DNA from: Cymbidium sinense
Lineage: Eukaryota; Streptophyta; Magnoliopsida; Asparagales; Orchidaceae
Reading direction: 5' to 3'
Length of the DNA stretch: 64,000 bases
Assembly: GCA_021442155.1 (NCBI GenBank)
Contig: CM038218.1
Location: 61,594,268 to 61,658,267 of the forward strand
This document shows, piece after piece, positions 13,271 through 25,595 of this stretch. The position numbers and the translations under genes are program-made. The first letter of the stretch is position 1, and every line of letters starts with the position of its first letter. Below the pieces are notes generated by a model. It was given only the letters and a program-made list of their open reading frames with translations, was not told the origin of the DNA and made no database searches.

Positions 13271-15769
13271 AAACTCATTTGGAGCCAAGACCAATGCAAA
13301 TCCTCCATGGATCCTCTCCCCCATGTGGGACTTTGTCAAAAATGGCAAAGTCCACTCTTCATTTCAACTTGGCAGGCTTCACTCACCAAAATGAGGGATC
13401 CCTAAGCCTCCTAGCCCACTATACAAGGGATAGGACTTATCATGGACCAAAGGGAGGTGAGCCAACTCACCTCTCATGCAAGTTGAGCACCCAAGGGATC
13501 AAGGAAACACAATAAGCCCATATTAAGCCTTGAGCCACCTCCCACTCCTTCCTACAACTAAATCGAGCAACGTGGACTCGATGGCAACCACTTCGGCGCT
13601 CTGACGGTGGGTGATTGGTTGAAAAATGGGAAGCAATCCTGTTTATCCAACTCAGCAAACGAGGGGTATACTCCCTCAATTCGAACGGGAAATCATCAAT
13701 CGACTTCGTGAGAGCTTCCTAGCACGTATTTGAACCTCCTTACAATCCCCAAAGCCTTCCTAAGCTTTCCTCCTTCGACATTTCTCTTCCCTGAGTGAAG
13801 CCAAAATAGGGGAGGCTAATCCCGATCCAAGCGTGCTCGTTCCTCAAACAAAACCAAATTACTCTTACACACACCTTCCACGCACGTTGTTGAAGCCACC
13901 CAAGTCATTTCCCAATCTCCCAAGCCACCGGAAGATGAACATCGATCACCACCGAGCTCCAAAATGATGGAACTTGATCCACCGAGTGAACCAAGGGGAA
14001 TTATCTTGCGTATGACTCAACAGGGTCTCGTCTCTACTAGATGAAGCTACCTCCATCGATCTTGAGATCTGGTGAGATAATTCATTTAAATAGTAGAAAT
14101 AGGAAAATTTTATTGGAGCTTTTTGAAGGAAACTTGCATGTGAGTTGATCTTGACCATTGGATGTGTTCGATTTCCTTCCTTGATGGTGTGGGTTGATTT
14201 TGGAGTTCATCCGAGCTCGGGTGAGCTTGGATCAAACGATCCATGGTGGACAGATGCCACTGTTCATTGCTCACAGAAAGAAGGATCACGGGTCATCCAT
14301 TCCACGTGATTGGAACGGACGGCTCTGATCAAATCTCGTTAGATCCATATGATTTTCTCCCTTTACACCTCAGGTTTGATCTGCGCCGTATGATCTAAGA
14401 TCGGATGGCGAAAATCAATATCGCGTCCACCGCCAGCTGACTTAGTGCGCAGATGTGACAACTTAAATGGCCAATCCTACCACCCCACATGGAAAGCGCG
14501 TCGCGCCTATACGCCATGTGGCATTGATGGGATTAGGCTTAATTAGGTTAAATAATGTATTTTTAATGCTAAAACTTTCATAATTCATAACTAATTGTAG
14601 AAAAATCCAAAATATATAAACTTAGGCTCATTTTAAAGGTATTTCAGAGGGAAATCTATTAAAATTATTCTTAATTAATTTTAATAATAATTTTTGCTTA
14701 ATTAGAGTTTAATTAAAATTTTAATTAGCCTAATGTTGACCTCATTTTTAGGATGAGCTCTCAACCCCTCCATCTTAGACATAAGACTCCTCTTAGACTT
14801 TAAGAGTTCCTTAATCTTAAGACACATCTAGTGAAGGTGGACACTCAACCTAGCCCTAGATACTTAGAAGAGTTAGCCATAGGAATAGGTTATGCCTTAC
14901 GAGTGTTAGAAAAATTTGCCTATCCTATAGCTTGAATCACATTCCTCACTTCCTTCCTTCAAGTCAAACTCCAAATAAAATCAACTTCAAACCTAAATCA
15001 ATTCTAGCTTAATTGATTTTCTAAACCCAAATTAATGCCAAATGATTGAAACCCATGATTGAAACTTATGATTGAAGCCCATGATTGAAATTCCAAGTTC
15101 AAAATATTTCCTAAGTCCTTTGATTCCCTCTCGTGGACTTAGCCTAAATCTAACCCAAATCAATTCAAATTCAAGGAATTTTCTCACAACCCATTTATAT
15201 TCTCATTTATATTCACATATATAAATGAAATATAAATTCAAATTAATGAAACTAAATCCAAAATTCAAGTCCAAGTCAAAAATCTTTTCTAAGTCACTTT
15301 GATTCTCTCTTAAGGACTTAGCCTAAATCAAACTCAAATCACTTCAAATTCATGAAATTTTCTCATAACTCATTTATATCTTCATTTATATTCACATATA
15401 TGAATGAAATATAAATTCAAACAACTAAAACAAACTCCAAAAATCAAACTCAAATTCAATCAAAATTCAACCTAAGCCTTTCAAGTCAAAATTTTGAACT
15501 TAGCTAAATCAAATTCAAATCAAGCCAAATCCTTGATTTTTCTTCACGATTCAATCAATCCTTCAATCATGAATTCAAATATAAACATAGACTTCAATCA
15601 TTAATCCAAAACTCAATTCAAAAATCAAATCCAAGTCAAGCTCTTGTTCACCCTTGAAACTTGAAATTATCAAATGAATCAAAACCCATTTGACTTCAAA
15701 CCACTTGCAAATGGATTTATATTTCAATCATAAGTCCATATGTGAGTTCAATCAAACTCAAATCATGCT

Positions 15770-16480
15770 TTGACCAAGCCATTTGACCTACTTAGGCTCA
15801 CTTGACCCAAAGTGACCTAAAGTACCCTTATGAGCCAAATTATAATCTTAATCAAATTGGATGGAACTAAGCCCATCTAAGCCTCTCATCATGATCAACA
15901 ATCATCATGAGATGATCAATCACTCAAATTGGGTCAAACCAAGTCAAACCTAAGGTTGACCAAGTCAACACTTAGCCAAAATGAAACTCAACATAGCCAA
16001 AATTCACCATAGGCCAAATTGATTGAAATCATTGATCAAAACTCATTCATGATCAATGTTTGAACTTGTCCAATTCAACATTGAGCCTAACCTAGCCCAA
16101 TTGACCATGAACCCAACTTGACCTAAAAAGTCAAATTGAGCCAAACTTAAATCTAAACCAAATTGATTGGAAACAAAGATACCAATCCATTTCAAATGAC
16201 CAACCAAACATGAATCAACCCATTACCTAACCCAAATAGGTCAAATGGGTCAATTTGACCAACTTGACCCATTTGACCTAAATGAACGCAATTGAACCAA
16301 AACCAAATATAAACCAAATTGAATCAAACCAAAGCCACCAAAATATTTCAAATGGTCATATGAACTTGACCCAATGCTTGGTTTGACCCAATTTGACCAA
16401 TTGGCCAACTTGACCCAAGTTGACCCATTTTGACCTAAATGGGTCAACATAAGCCAAATCATATCAAACCAACTCCAAAT
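15770..16480. repeat. TTGACC-rich zone of solo LTR B
   Basis: Between 16240 and 16450 alone I count nine TTGACC words plus an inverted GGTCAA, often spaced by 8-15 bp. These are W-box-like cores; function is not shown. Confidence 0.6.
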
Positions 16481-17773
16481 TCAATGAAACTTGGCCTAAC
16501 CCATTTTTCAAACATACCAAACATATTCAAATTGAAATTAAGCTAAATGACCATTTTACCCCTAGGCCATAGGGTAAATTTTGGCCAAATTCACTTGGAA
16601 TTTGGTCAAATCCTCTTCATGACCACTTGGCAATCTCCTAGTGGACCAAGTGGACACTAGTGAGTGTGGTGCACCTAACCCAATGAGTTTGGGTTAGCCC
16701 AACCTAGCCTAAGGTCAAAACCAACCACTTGCTTGAACATGGCCACATGGGAATGATTCCTCCACCCATTTCAAGCACATGGTACTCTTCCATTACCTCC
16801 CTCTGGTCAAAACGAATGCAAGGACACATCAAATGGCCTAACAAACCCACTTGAAGAGCTCAATTGGATCAAAAAGGTATCTCCTTGCTTGACCGTCCAA
16901 TTGCTCTAGGGGGAGATATACTCCCCCTAATTTCACTTGAGTTTCATGCTATCCAATTCGATTGAGTAAAGGGAAGCTAGAGAAGCCATTTCCAAGCCTC
17001 CCCAAGCTCTCTGAAGTGATTTCAACTTCTCCATTCTCGATTTTCATAGACTGAAAATATGGGAGCTCCACTTGAAATCTAACTTACTCCACACTCAATA
17101 CTAATCCAATTCACTTTGCAAGCTTCATCAGGGAGCTCAATCAAATTCACCTAAGCTTTTTTCCAAGCTCCAAAGGCAAGGGAGGTGCTACTTCAACCAA
17201 GACCGAGCTCAAGTGAAGGTGGAGTTAGCCTCTAGAAGGATCTACCCAATCTCAACACCTCAAAACTTCAACAAAGCTTTGTCTCCACTAGTCGAAGCTT
17301 CTCCAAAGAAATCAAGTGATGGTGATAGCCTTCGGTGAGGTAAGCCATTAAAGTGAGCTCAATTTAGCCATAGTGTGGAGCTTTGTGAAAGAAAGTCTCA
17401 TCTCATGAGAAACTAACCGTTGGATGTATCCCCCTTTAACCTTAGACGGTGTGGGTTGAGTTTGGATCCAATCCGAGCTCAATCGAGTTCGGATCTTCCC
17501 TTGGAAGATGGACGATAGCCTTCTCCCGTAGGGAATATCAAAAGAGAATCGTGGGCCATCCATCCGCATGTTTTGGATGGAAGACCATGATTAAATCCAC
17601 GTAGATCCTATATTTTATCTCTTTAGAACCGCAGATTTAACCTCAGCCTTCGATCCTTCATCGGACGGACAGGGAGAAAGCACGTAGCGCCACCACTGAC
17701 GCAGTGCTATGATGTGATAACTTAAATAATGAATCCCATTGTGCCATGTGGAAAGCACATGCCGCGTCAGCCT

Positions 17774-17781
17774 CCACGTGG
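17774..17781. promoter_or_regulatory. G-box CCACGTGG in LTR module
   Basis: Perfect palindromic G-box core, the type bound by plant bZIP and bHLH factors. It lies inside the CG-richer module just after GATGTGATAACTTAAAT. The solo LTR at 43591 keeps the same site (47034-47041); element 1 has the decayed form CCATGTGG near 14514. Confidence 0.45.
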
Positions 17782-20678
17782 CACTGATGGGATTAATTAT
17801 ATAATTAGGGATTTAAATTACCTAATTAAGCTTGGAAACTTCAAAAATTCATATCTAACTATGAAAAAAATCAAAAATAATGTGAAATAAATTGCATATG
17901 AAAGGTATTTAAATCTAGAATATTATAAAATTGATTTCAATGAATTTTGAATAGTGTTATTTTTTGGATTAGGGTTTTATTGGGAATTTAATTTTGCTAA
18001 TTACTCTCTAATTATCCCAGTGATTAATTCCAAACTTCTTGTGTATGATTAGTGGGATGACTTCTGTCTCCCCTAATTTTCTTAGGATTTATTGATGGTT
18101 TAATTAGAGGAATTGCTAATTACCCACTTAATATAATTAAGTTTAATTAAGTGTGTAATTAGTGGTTTAACCCCTTGATTGAGTTAATTAAGGTTTGTTT
18201 ACAGGAGATTTAGAGAATAATTTTGGGATGTTTTCCTTATGATATTCCTTAAACCCCCTCTTTCCTCCTTAATTCTAACTTAATTAAGGATTAATTCACT
18301 AATTACCTACCTAATCAATTTGATAAAATTCTAAAACCTTCCAGAACTTAACTAATCCATCTTGGGTAGATGCTTAGGTGTTCAATAACCTAAGTACATT
18401 AAGAAATTAAAATCCAACTCATATGTGTGAGAGGGGTTATGAAATTACTTAAGTTAAATCCCTTAGCTTAATTAATCATTAATCATGAGCCAAATGCATT
18501 AGACCCTTTTCTTCTTAGGTGCATTGTTAATTTAAATTCCTTGTGTGATTTTATGTCATATCATTGGCTCATAATTATTTGGTTAACTATGTATGTGTAA
18601 GGGGTAATTAACACACTTAATTCATACCTTAACCTAATCAAAAAAAATAAAATCATCTAATCATCTAAAGATTAAACTAAAATGCCATACACATGGGGGA
18701 AATGGGTTAGGACCAGCAAATATTCTTTCTCATTTCCTAAATCAAATGTTAAACAAATTCAAAATAAAAATCACATTAAATAAACTTTGATTCACTTTAA
18801 ACTTTCTTATTTCATAGGATTATCTTTAGGAATTAATTAGGGTGAATGAATTTACATTACTTTCATCACTTTATTTCTTTCCTAGCATGCTAAATGTGTA
18901 TGTCATATGAAATTCATGCATTCATACTTTTTTTTTTGAAATCAATTTGAAAATGAAATATCTTCTTTATGTCAAATAGCATGTTTTGGATAAAGTAGAA
19001 ATATGAATGGCTATTATCACTACTAAATCCAAAAGTATTTTCAAAATCTATCAATCAAACACCAAAAATTGAAAGCACATTACTTATAATTATTTATAAG
19101 CTTGGATGTAGATATAAATATGAAGATGTGCATAGTGTGGCTTTCCCTCTCTTTTCTTTTAGCATAGTTTTGAATAGGATTTGGCAAAGTGTATAGTTCA
19201 TTTGAAAAGAACACAACACTTGCATAACCCCATTCCTATTCATTCCTATGCTGTTACTTAAGAGGGACATCCACACTTGTACATATAAATTTCATAAATA
19301 AAACAAACAAATAAATACAAACTTTTTGCATCTTTCTTTTTCCATTCATTTCTTTTGTACATGTGTTGGTATTTAAGGAAGGTGGTATATTAGTCTGGAC
19401 AACCCCGGGGTTGTGAGGCTTTAAATATCCCTAAGTAGGTCTTGTACCTTACACCCCATGTGCTAACAATGGTGCCGTACTCACTTATGTCTTTCATACA
19501 TACACATATGCATGTGAATAATGGATAAAAGAAACCCCTCTTTTGTACTTAATGAAAATCATGCATCATAAAACATTCTAATTTTTAAGTAATATTTCTT
19601 AGCATTCATCATAAGGTGTGCTAAATATTTTCATTTGTATGTATAGATATGCTTAGGATTCATTCATATGCATGTTATACATGCTGGAAAAGAAATAAAG
19701 TGATGTGCATTTTGTGATATTAATTCACTTTACTTAATCTTAAAATATCTTTCTTTTTGAATAAGTTTGTTTAGGGAAAATCTTAACTTAAGATTAATTA
19801 AAACATATAATAAAATATTGACTAAACAAAATTAAATATGAATATGCTTTAGAAGTTACTTAGGGTAGGGAAGGAAAGAGAAGTTCTCTTCTCTTTTTTC
19901 CTCTCTTTGCAACTTTTAGTAATTAAGTAAGTTCATTTAAACCAAACAAAAATCATCAAATAAAATCAACCCAAATCAACTAAACACTTAAATGAAACTA
20001 CCCATCTAAGTTGAACATCTTCACACTTAGAAAACTTAAACTTTAAAGCCTAGCTAAGCATACCACACAAACTTACTAAAGTACACACATTAGACTAAGT
20101 CATCACTTCTAGCTATAGGATAGGGCGGTGCGTGGTTTGATGTTTGCTTTTATTTTATGATGTGCTATTTCTAGTCTAGATGTTAGGGTAAATGTGCATA
20201 GAATGAATGGTAGGATGATTTAGTCTAATCATTATCTTATGCAGGGGATTGTGCTTAAGGGGCGCTGTAATAAATAAAATATAAATGCTTTTGCTGTGCA
20301 GGTACGTATACCCCTAAGCATAATCTAATAGGCTAGGTGGACTTGGTTACCCATGTGTGGGGTGCTAAGTCCAATATACATGTTTGAGATTTATATGATT
20401 TGTTTAGCTAATCTTTGTTTTGTATGAGTTAGTTACATTTACTTTTCCTCTTCATGTAATTTTTGCACTTAGGATTTTGGAATGAATGTTATGGGGGATT
20501 AGGATGAGCATTGGTCATAAGATTACATCTTAAGTACCATGTAAAGCCTTTGAAGCATTCATATTCCAACCATCCAAAAGAAGGAACCAAAAGGAGAAAG
20601 AAGAAAGAAGAAATGAAGACCCTCATAACATGAATTTTCTTACTTGATTGTAAATTAATTCATTTATAATCCAGGTTG

Positions 20679-20702
20679 TATAAGGGTACAGCTCAGCTAC
20701 CC
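20679..20702 (+). promoter_or_regulatory. Conserved TATAAGGGTA hairpin (candidate LTR promoter)
   Basis: TATAAGGGTA followed by CAGCTCAGC and TACCC: a TATA-like word whose GGGTA pairs with TACCC. The same block is at 25572-25595, 50351-50374, 52417-52439 and, on the minus strand, 27829-27852. It always lies about 1.4-1.6 kb before the LTR 3' end, once nested insertions are skipped. It would suit a core promoter, with U5 downstream. That role is inferred. Confidence 0.4.
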
Positions 20703-22066
20703 AATTTATTTTTTGAGTTTATGTAGTGGTGCCCGACCATAAATGGTCTTTTATTCTTTTACGTAGATTTATAAAATATTTGATATTTTGTTTAGTTTGT
20801 GCATTAAGATGACATATTTTTCTAGTTTCTTTCTTGCTTGATGTATGGCCTAGATGATGATTAGGCTCTTAGGGAAAAAATAAATCTTTTGCCAAATTAA
20901 TCAACTCAAAATTAAAAATAAATAACTCGTAACCTCACATAAAGCTTAGGCTAAAAATCAAGATAAAAGAATTAGCAACCCTTTAGCTGGATGAGTATTT
21001 CTTTTCTAACATCATTCATAAAAGCATATTATTTTACTCTTGATTGGAGAGCTTCCACCTTTACCAGAGAACTTGGTTTGACCTGTGAGAGTCATGATAG
21101 AAACACACCTAATCTATCTTGCTAATTTTGGCCCATAATCTCATTTCTCATGCATTAGAAATATGAATCTTATAAGCCTGAGTCAAATGATTGTCCAAAA
21201 ATAAAAGTAAAATGTAATATACTTTGCATTAGATATAGGTCATTTTTCATGCCCTTACATGATCTAGTCTCTTAGGGAGTGAGTTTAAGGACTTAGTTTT
21301 TTTAAAATAAATAACAGCCTAGCTATCTTGCATAAAGAATATGACTTGCCTACATGAATTTAAAATCGTAGGTGGAGTTAGTTGACAGCCACCCTCAAGT
21401 GATTGTAAGTCCAAGCAGTCGGGTGATTTGTCCTCTCTTATGGAGGCAAACCAAATACCCAATTTCGTCTTAGATTTAGGTAGTGCTTTTGGCCCTCACC
21501 AAAGATCCCTAGATTTAGGTTTTGAGGTTGCTTCTCCCTTCTATAGAATATAAGTATAAATCCTTACCTCTTAGGCATTTCCATAACCCTGTATTATGGA
21601 ATTGTAAGCCCAATCATTCTAATAAAAATTCAACTCAAACAAATTAATTCAAATCTCCAAAATGTAAAGCCCAACCATAGGATAGTTTAAGATATTTACT
21701 AGTCTTCCTAGTATCTTAAGCATCCCCTACTTATTTTTATTTGGCTTCGATAAGAACTCCCTCCTTTTGATTGATCCCACTTGATTTGCTAAAAATAAAC
21801 TAATCGATTGTTAGTCCTACCTATTAAAATCTTTGGAGACAACGATCATTTACCTTAATCGAGAGTATTCCTAAGGAATCCCCTTCCTTAGGATGTAATT
21901 AACTATGTGGGCTTACCCCTGTAGGGAACTTAATGAACCTGATTTAAAATAAACCCTATGTTACTTTTTTATGTAAAGTAAGGGAAGAATCTCTGGTACA
22001 TATGCAGACTCATTATCCTTAGGAGTCCTTATTGAGGTGATTAGGTCCATTGTAGGGTGGTGACTT

Positions 22067-22082
22067 CTATCTTTCGAGATAG
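22067..22082. other. U5 hairpin CTATCT-TTCG-AGATAG
   Basis: A 6-bp perfect stem with a 4-nt loop, 164 bp before the LTR end. The same stem occurs in every LTR 3' end of the window (26442, 34740, 51674, 53806) with loops TTCG, CAAA, TTCA, CTTG and TTTG. Confidence 0.6.
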
Positions 22083-23744
22083 TACACCACTCAATGTCAT
22101 ATCTGATCACCATAATAAGAACATCTGTGGATCTATGTGTGTCCAAATGCATTAAGAGTATATTTCTATCTTCATTTTATCCCACATAGATTGAAGATGA
22201 AAGTATACATCTTAGAGAAATGAAAATTAAAAATCATTTCATCACACCTAATTACTCCCTAATTAATTAACCAATCAATTTTAAATTTTTTGAGAATATT
22301 TAGGGGATGACCTTTGCCTCCCCTATTTTTCTTGAAATTTATTGGTTGATTAATTGAAGAAATTGATTATTTAAGCTCTAATTATCTTTCTAATTTAATT
22401 AAGTGGTAATTAAACATGTAAATAGTAATTAACCAACAAATTGGACCCTCAATCCTGAGCTGGGGGAGATTTAGGGACCGGGTGGAGCCTCCTCTAATTT
22501 TTTTTCCCTAAGTTTCCTTCCCTTTTTCAACCAAAAATGCTAAGTAATGATTAGTTAACTAATTAATGACTAAATTAGTTAAATTGAAATTCAATTTTTA
22601 TCAAATCATGTTTAATTGAATGAGAGGCTTATGGAATCAGATTGGGACCTCTTTCCCAACCTTTTCCCCTTGAGCCCATTTCATTTCAAAGGTTAATTAA
22701 TCAAATTTGGTAATTAAGTAAAGATAATGGATTAAAGGATTAATGAATTAGTTAACCTAATTTAAAAGGATAATTGCATTTGATTTCCCTTAATTGATCC
22801 ATGGATTGAGCTTTAGGTGTTTAATAACCTAAAGAGAGTTAATGAAATTATGGTTAGCTCACATGTATGTGAGAAAACCATAAAGTAATTAAGAGAGTTC
22901 CTTAAGCTTAATTAATTAATGATTGTGAGCTAATCACATTAGGCCCCTTTCATTTCATAGGATCATTATTATTTACTTTTCATTCATTTGCATATTACAT
23001 TAGCTCACAATCATTTAATTAATTATCTTAAGGTAACATATGTAAGCATTTAATTAATTGACTTAATTAATATCTTAACTTAATTAATCCATAAAATTAA
23101 TCTAATTCTCTTTCATTAATTCAAATCAACTTACATGTGGAGAATGGGATTAGAATTAACAAACCTTCTCTCATATTTTTTAAATCAAATCAAACATTGA
23201 ATTAAAAGTGACATTAAGAAACTTTGGTTTGTTTTAAATAAGCTTATTTAATATGATTGTCATTGGAATTAATTGGATTGAATGAAATTATGTGCTTATG
23301 TCTCTTTATTTCTTTCTAATTATATTAAATGTTGTATGTCACTTGATTCATGCATTAATCTCTTGCAAAATTAATTAAATAAAGTGATTTTCTTTATGTG
23401 AAGCTTGCATGTGTTGATTTAAATTAAAGATATGTGTGGCTATTATCAGTATTAAATCAAAAATAATTTTCAAAATTATATAAATCAACTATAACATGTG
23501 GAGTGATGACAATTATGAATATTCATAAGTTTGCATGTGCCTGTAGTTTAGAACATGTGATGTAGAGTTCTCCTTTATTTAATCTTCATGGGCTTATATA
23601 AGAATATGAATAGCAACAAGTGTATAGTTCATTTGAAAAGAGCACAACATTTGTTTGGATTCATTCTTATACATCTCCATGTTAGAATTTAGATAGAACT
23701 TTAGCTCACATGTATAAATAATTCAATTAAATCAAACATAACTC

Positions 23745-24400
23745 CTGCATGATTTACATTCTTGTAGTTGTTTATACATTCATGTGTATCTAAAAATAGT
23801 GGGTATATCTAGTCTGGACATTTTGGGAATGCACGGCTTTAAGTAGCCCCAAGGAGGTCTCTACCTCACTCCCTTGGTTAACAATGGTGAAGTACTTGCT
23901 TATAATTTTTATAAACTTGTATGTGCATTTAGCTAATGAATGAAAGTCTTCTTTCAATTAAATCAAAGTACTACTTTTGCATGATTTCCATTATTATAGT
24001 TGTTTGTACATTCATGTGTGTTTAAGAGTAGTGGGTATATCCAGTCTAGACATTCCGAGGATGCAAGGCTTTAACTTAGCCATAAGGAGGTCTTTACCTC
24101 ACTCCCCTGGTTTAACAATGGTGAAGTATTCTCTTAAAACTTTTATACACTTGTATGTGCATTTAGCTAATGAATAAAAATCCACTTTTTCTATTAAGAA
24201 AGACATGCTTTCATATTTATTGAAGTGATTAGATCGATTGATCATATGGTTTAGAGCCCTCTTTCTTATGTTCATGTATATAGACATATATATGTTTGAA
24301 TGTAATGGGTATATAGTTTGGACATCCCGAGAACATGAGGCTTTAATTAGCCACAAGGAGGTCATTTGATTACCTCACTTTCCTATTTAACAATGACACA
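23745..24400 (+). repeat. Three-copy LTR-internal tandem repeat (about 230-270 bp)
   Basis: Each unit runs: TACATTCATGTGT, then GTGGGTATAT, AGTCTGGACATTC, a GAGGATGCAAGGCTTTAA-type stretch, AGCCCCAAGGAGGTC, ACCTCACTCCC, TTAACAATGG. The GTCTGGACA words end at 23820, 24051 and 24323, giving periods of 231 and 272 bp. Copy number differs between LTRs: one in solo B, two in the solo A at 43591, three here and in element 2. Confidence 0.8.
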
Positions 24401-25571
24401 TACCTATTTAATTTCATTCATATGCATTTTTATATAAAAAATTAGATAGATCTTTAAACTAATATGATAAAATAATTCAATAAAATGAAACATCAAAATT
24501 CCAAAAGTACATGCTTGCATTCATCATTTTTAAGTGTGCTAAAAATATAATGTATGTGTAGGTATACTTACAATTTAATATCATATGAATGCTACATATG
24601 ATGAAAAGAAAGGATGAACATGTGTCATGTGATAGTAATTCATTACAATTAATCTTAAGATACCTCTCTTATTAAATATAATTATTTAAAGCGAACCTAA
24701 ACTTATGATTAATTTAAAACATATAATAAGCCATTCACTAAAGAGAACTTAATAATCAATATGCTTTAGAAATGATTTAAGGTAGGGATGAAAGAGTGCG
24801 ATTCTCTCTTCTTCTTCTTTATAACTTTTAGTTGCTAGGTGTTAATCAAGTAAAACCAAAGAAAACACTAAGTAAAACTCTCAAATCATTTAAATCACTT
24901 AAAATGATATCAACCTTTTATGATTAAACATCCATACTTAGAAAATCATAACAAAACCTAGTTAGGACATACTACACAAGCCTTAATACACACACTTTAA
25001 AACTAAGTCATAACTTCTAGCTTTATGTTAGGGCAGTGCATGATTTGATGTATGTTTGGTTTTATGATGTATCATGTTAGACTGAATATTAGGGTGTATA
25101 TTTCATAGACTGAATGTTAGATTGATATTAGCCTAATCATATTTTTAGCAGGGGATTGTGCTTAATGGGTGCCTAAAATAAATATAAATGCTCTCTTTTG
25201 TAGGTTGCTTAAACCCTTGGCATAATCCAAATTAGGACAGGTGGGCTTGGTTACACACGTGCAGGGTGCTAAGTCAAAGTTATTTCTATAACTGATTGAG
25301 TTGTACAATGTGTTTAACTGACGCTTATTTTATAGGTATAGTTAGATTTACTTGTCTTCTTTTTAATATAATTTTATGTTAGAAAATAGAATTAGTGTTA
25401 TGAGGGATTAGGATGAGCAGTGGCTAGAAGGCTTTGTCCTAGGAGGCCCTGTGATACCTTTGAAACAAATCAAATCAAATAAAGAAATGAAGGAGATAAG
25501 AAGACTTGAAGATAAACCCCCATAGAATTTATCATTTGTAATGTGTAATTATTCTATTATATTTTAGGAAT

Positions 25572-25595
25572 TATAAGGGTAGAGCTCAGCTACCC
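25572..25595 (+). promoter_or_regulatory. Conserved TATAAGGGTAG hairpin
   Basis: TATAAGGGTAG, AGCTCAG, CTACCC: a TATA-like word with a 6-bp stem (GGGTAG 25577-25582 with CTACCC 25590-25595). It is the element 1 copy of the block also seen at 20679. Confidence 0.4.

Larger units (their letters stand above)
11145..14733 (+). repeat. Element 1 5' LTR, segment 1
   Basis: It begins TGTTGACTTCACTTTTAGAG, matching the starts at 37493, 43591 and 59694 and the inverted start at 34151. It carries the U3 tandem repeats (11640-12320), the TTGACC-rich zone (12480-13270), and a CG-richer, GATC-rich module (13540-14530) with the phrase GATGTGACAACTTAAATGGC. It is broken after CCTAA (14729-14733) by a solo LTR. 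Small open frames in it (for example 13161-13394) are repeat-composition artefacts. Confidence 0.85.
14734..22246 (+). mobile_element. Solo LTR, subfamily B, 7.5 kb
   Basis: It starts TGTTGACCTCATTTTTAGG and ends TTTCATCACA, flanked on both sides by CCTAA (14729-14733 and 22247-22251), a perfect 5-bp target duplication. There is no primer-binding site or internal region, so this is a solo LTR left by recombination between two LTRs. The left and right flanks rejoin into continuous element 1 LTR. Inside, in order: U3 hairpin repeats, a TTGACC zone, a CG-richer module with a CCACGTGG G-box (17774-17781), one copy of the GTCTGGACA repeat (near 19396), the TATAAGGGTA hairpin (20679-20702) and the CTATCT hairpin (22067-22082). 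It differs from subfamily A in its first 60 bp and its last 30 bp. Confidence 0.9.
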
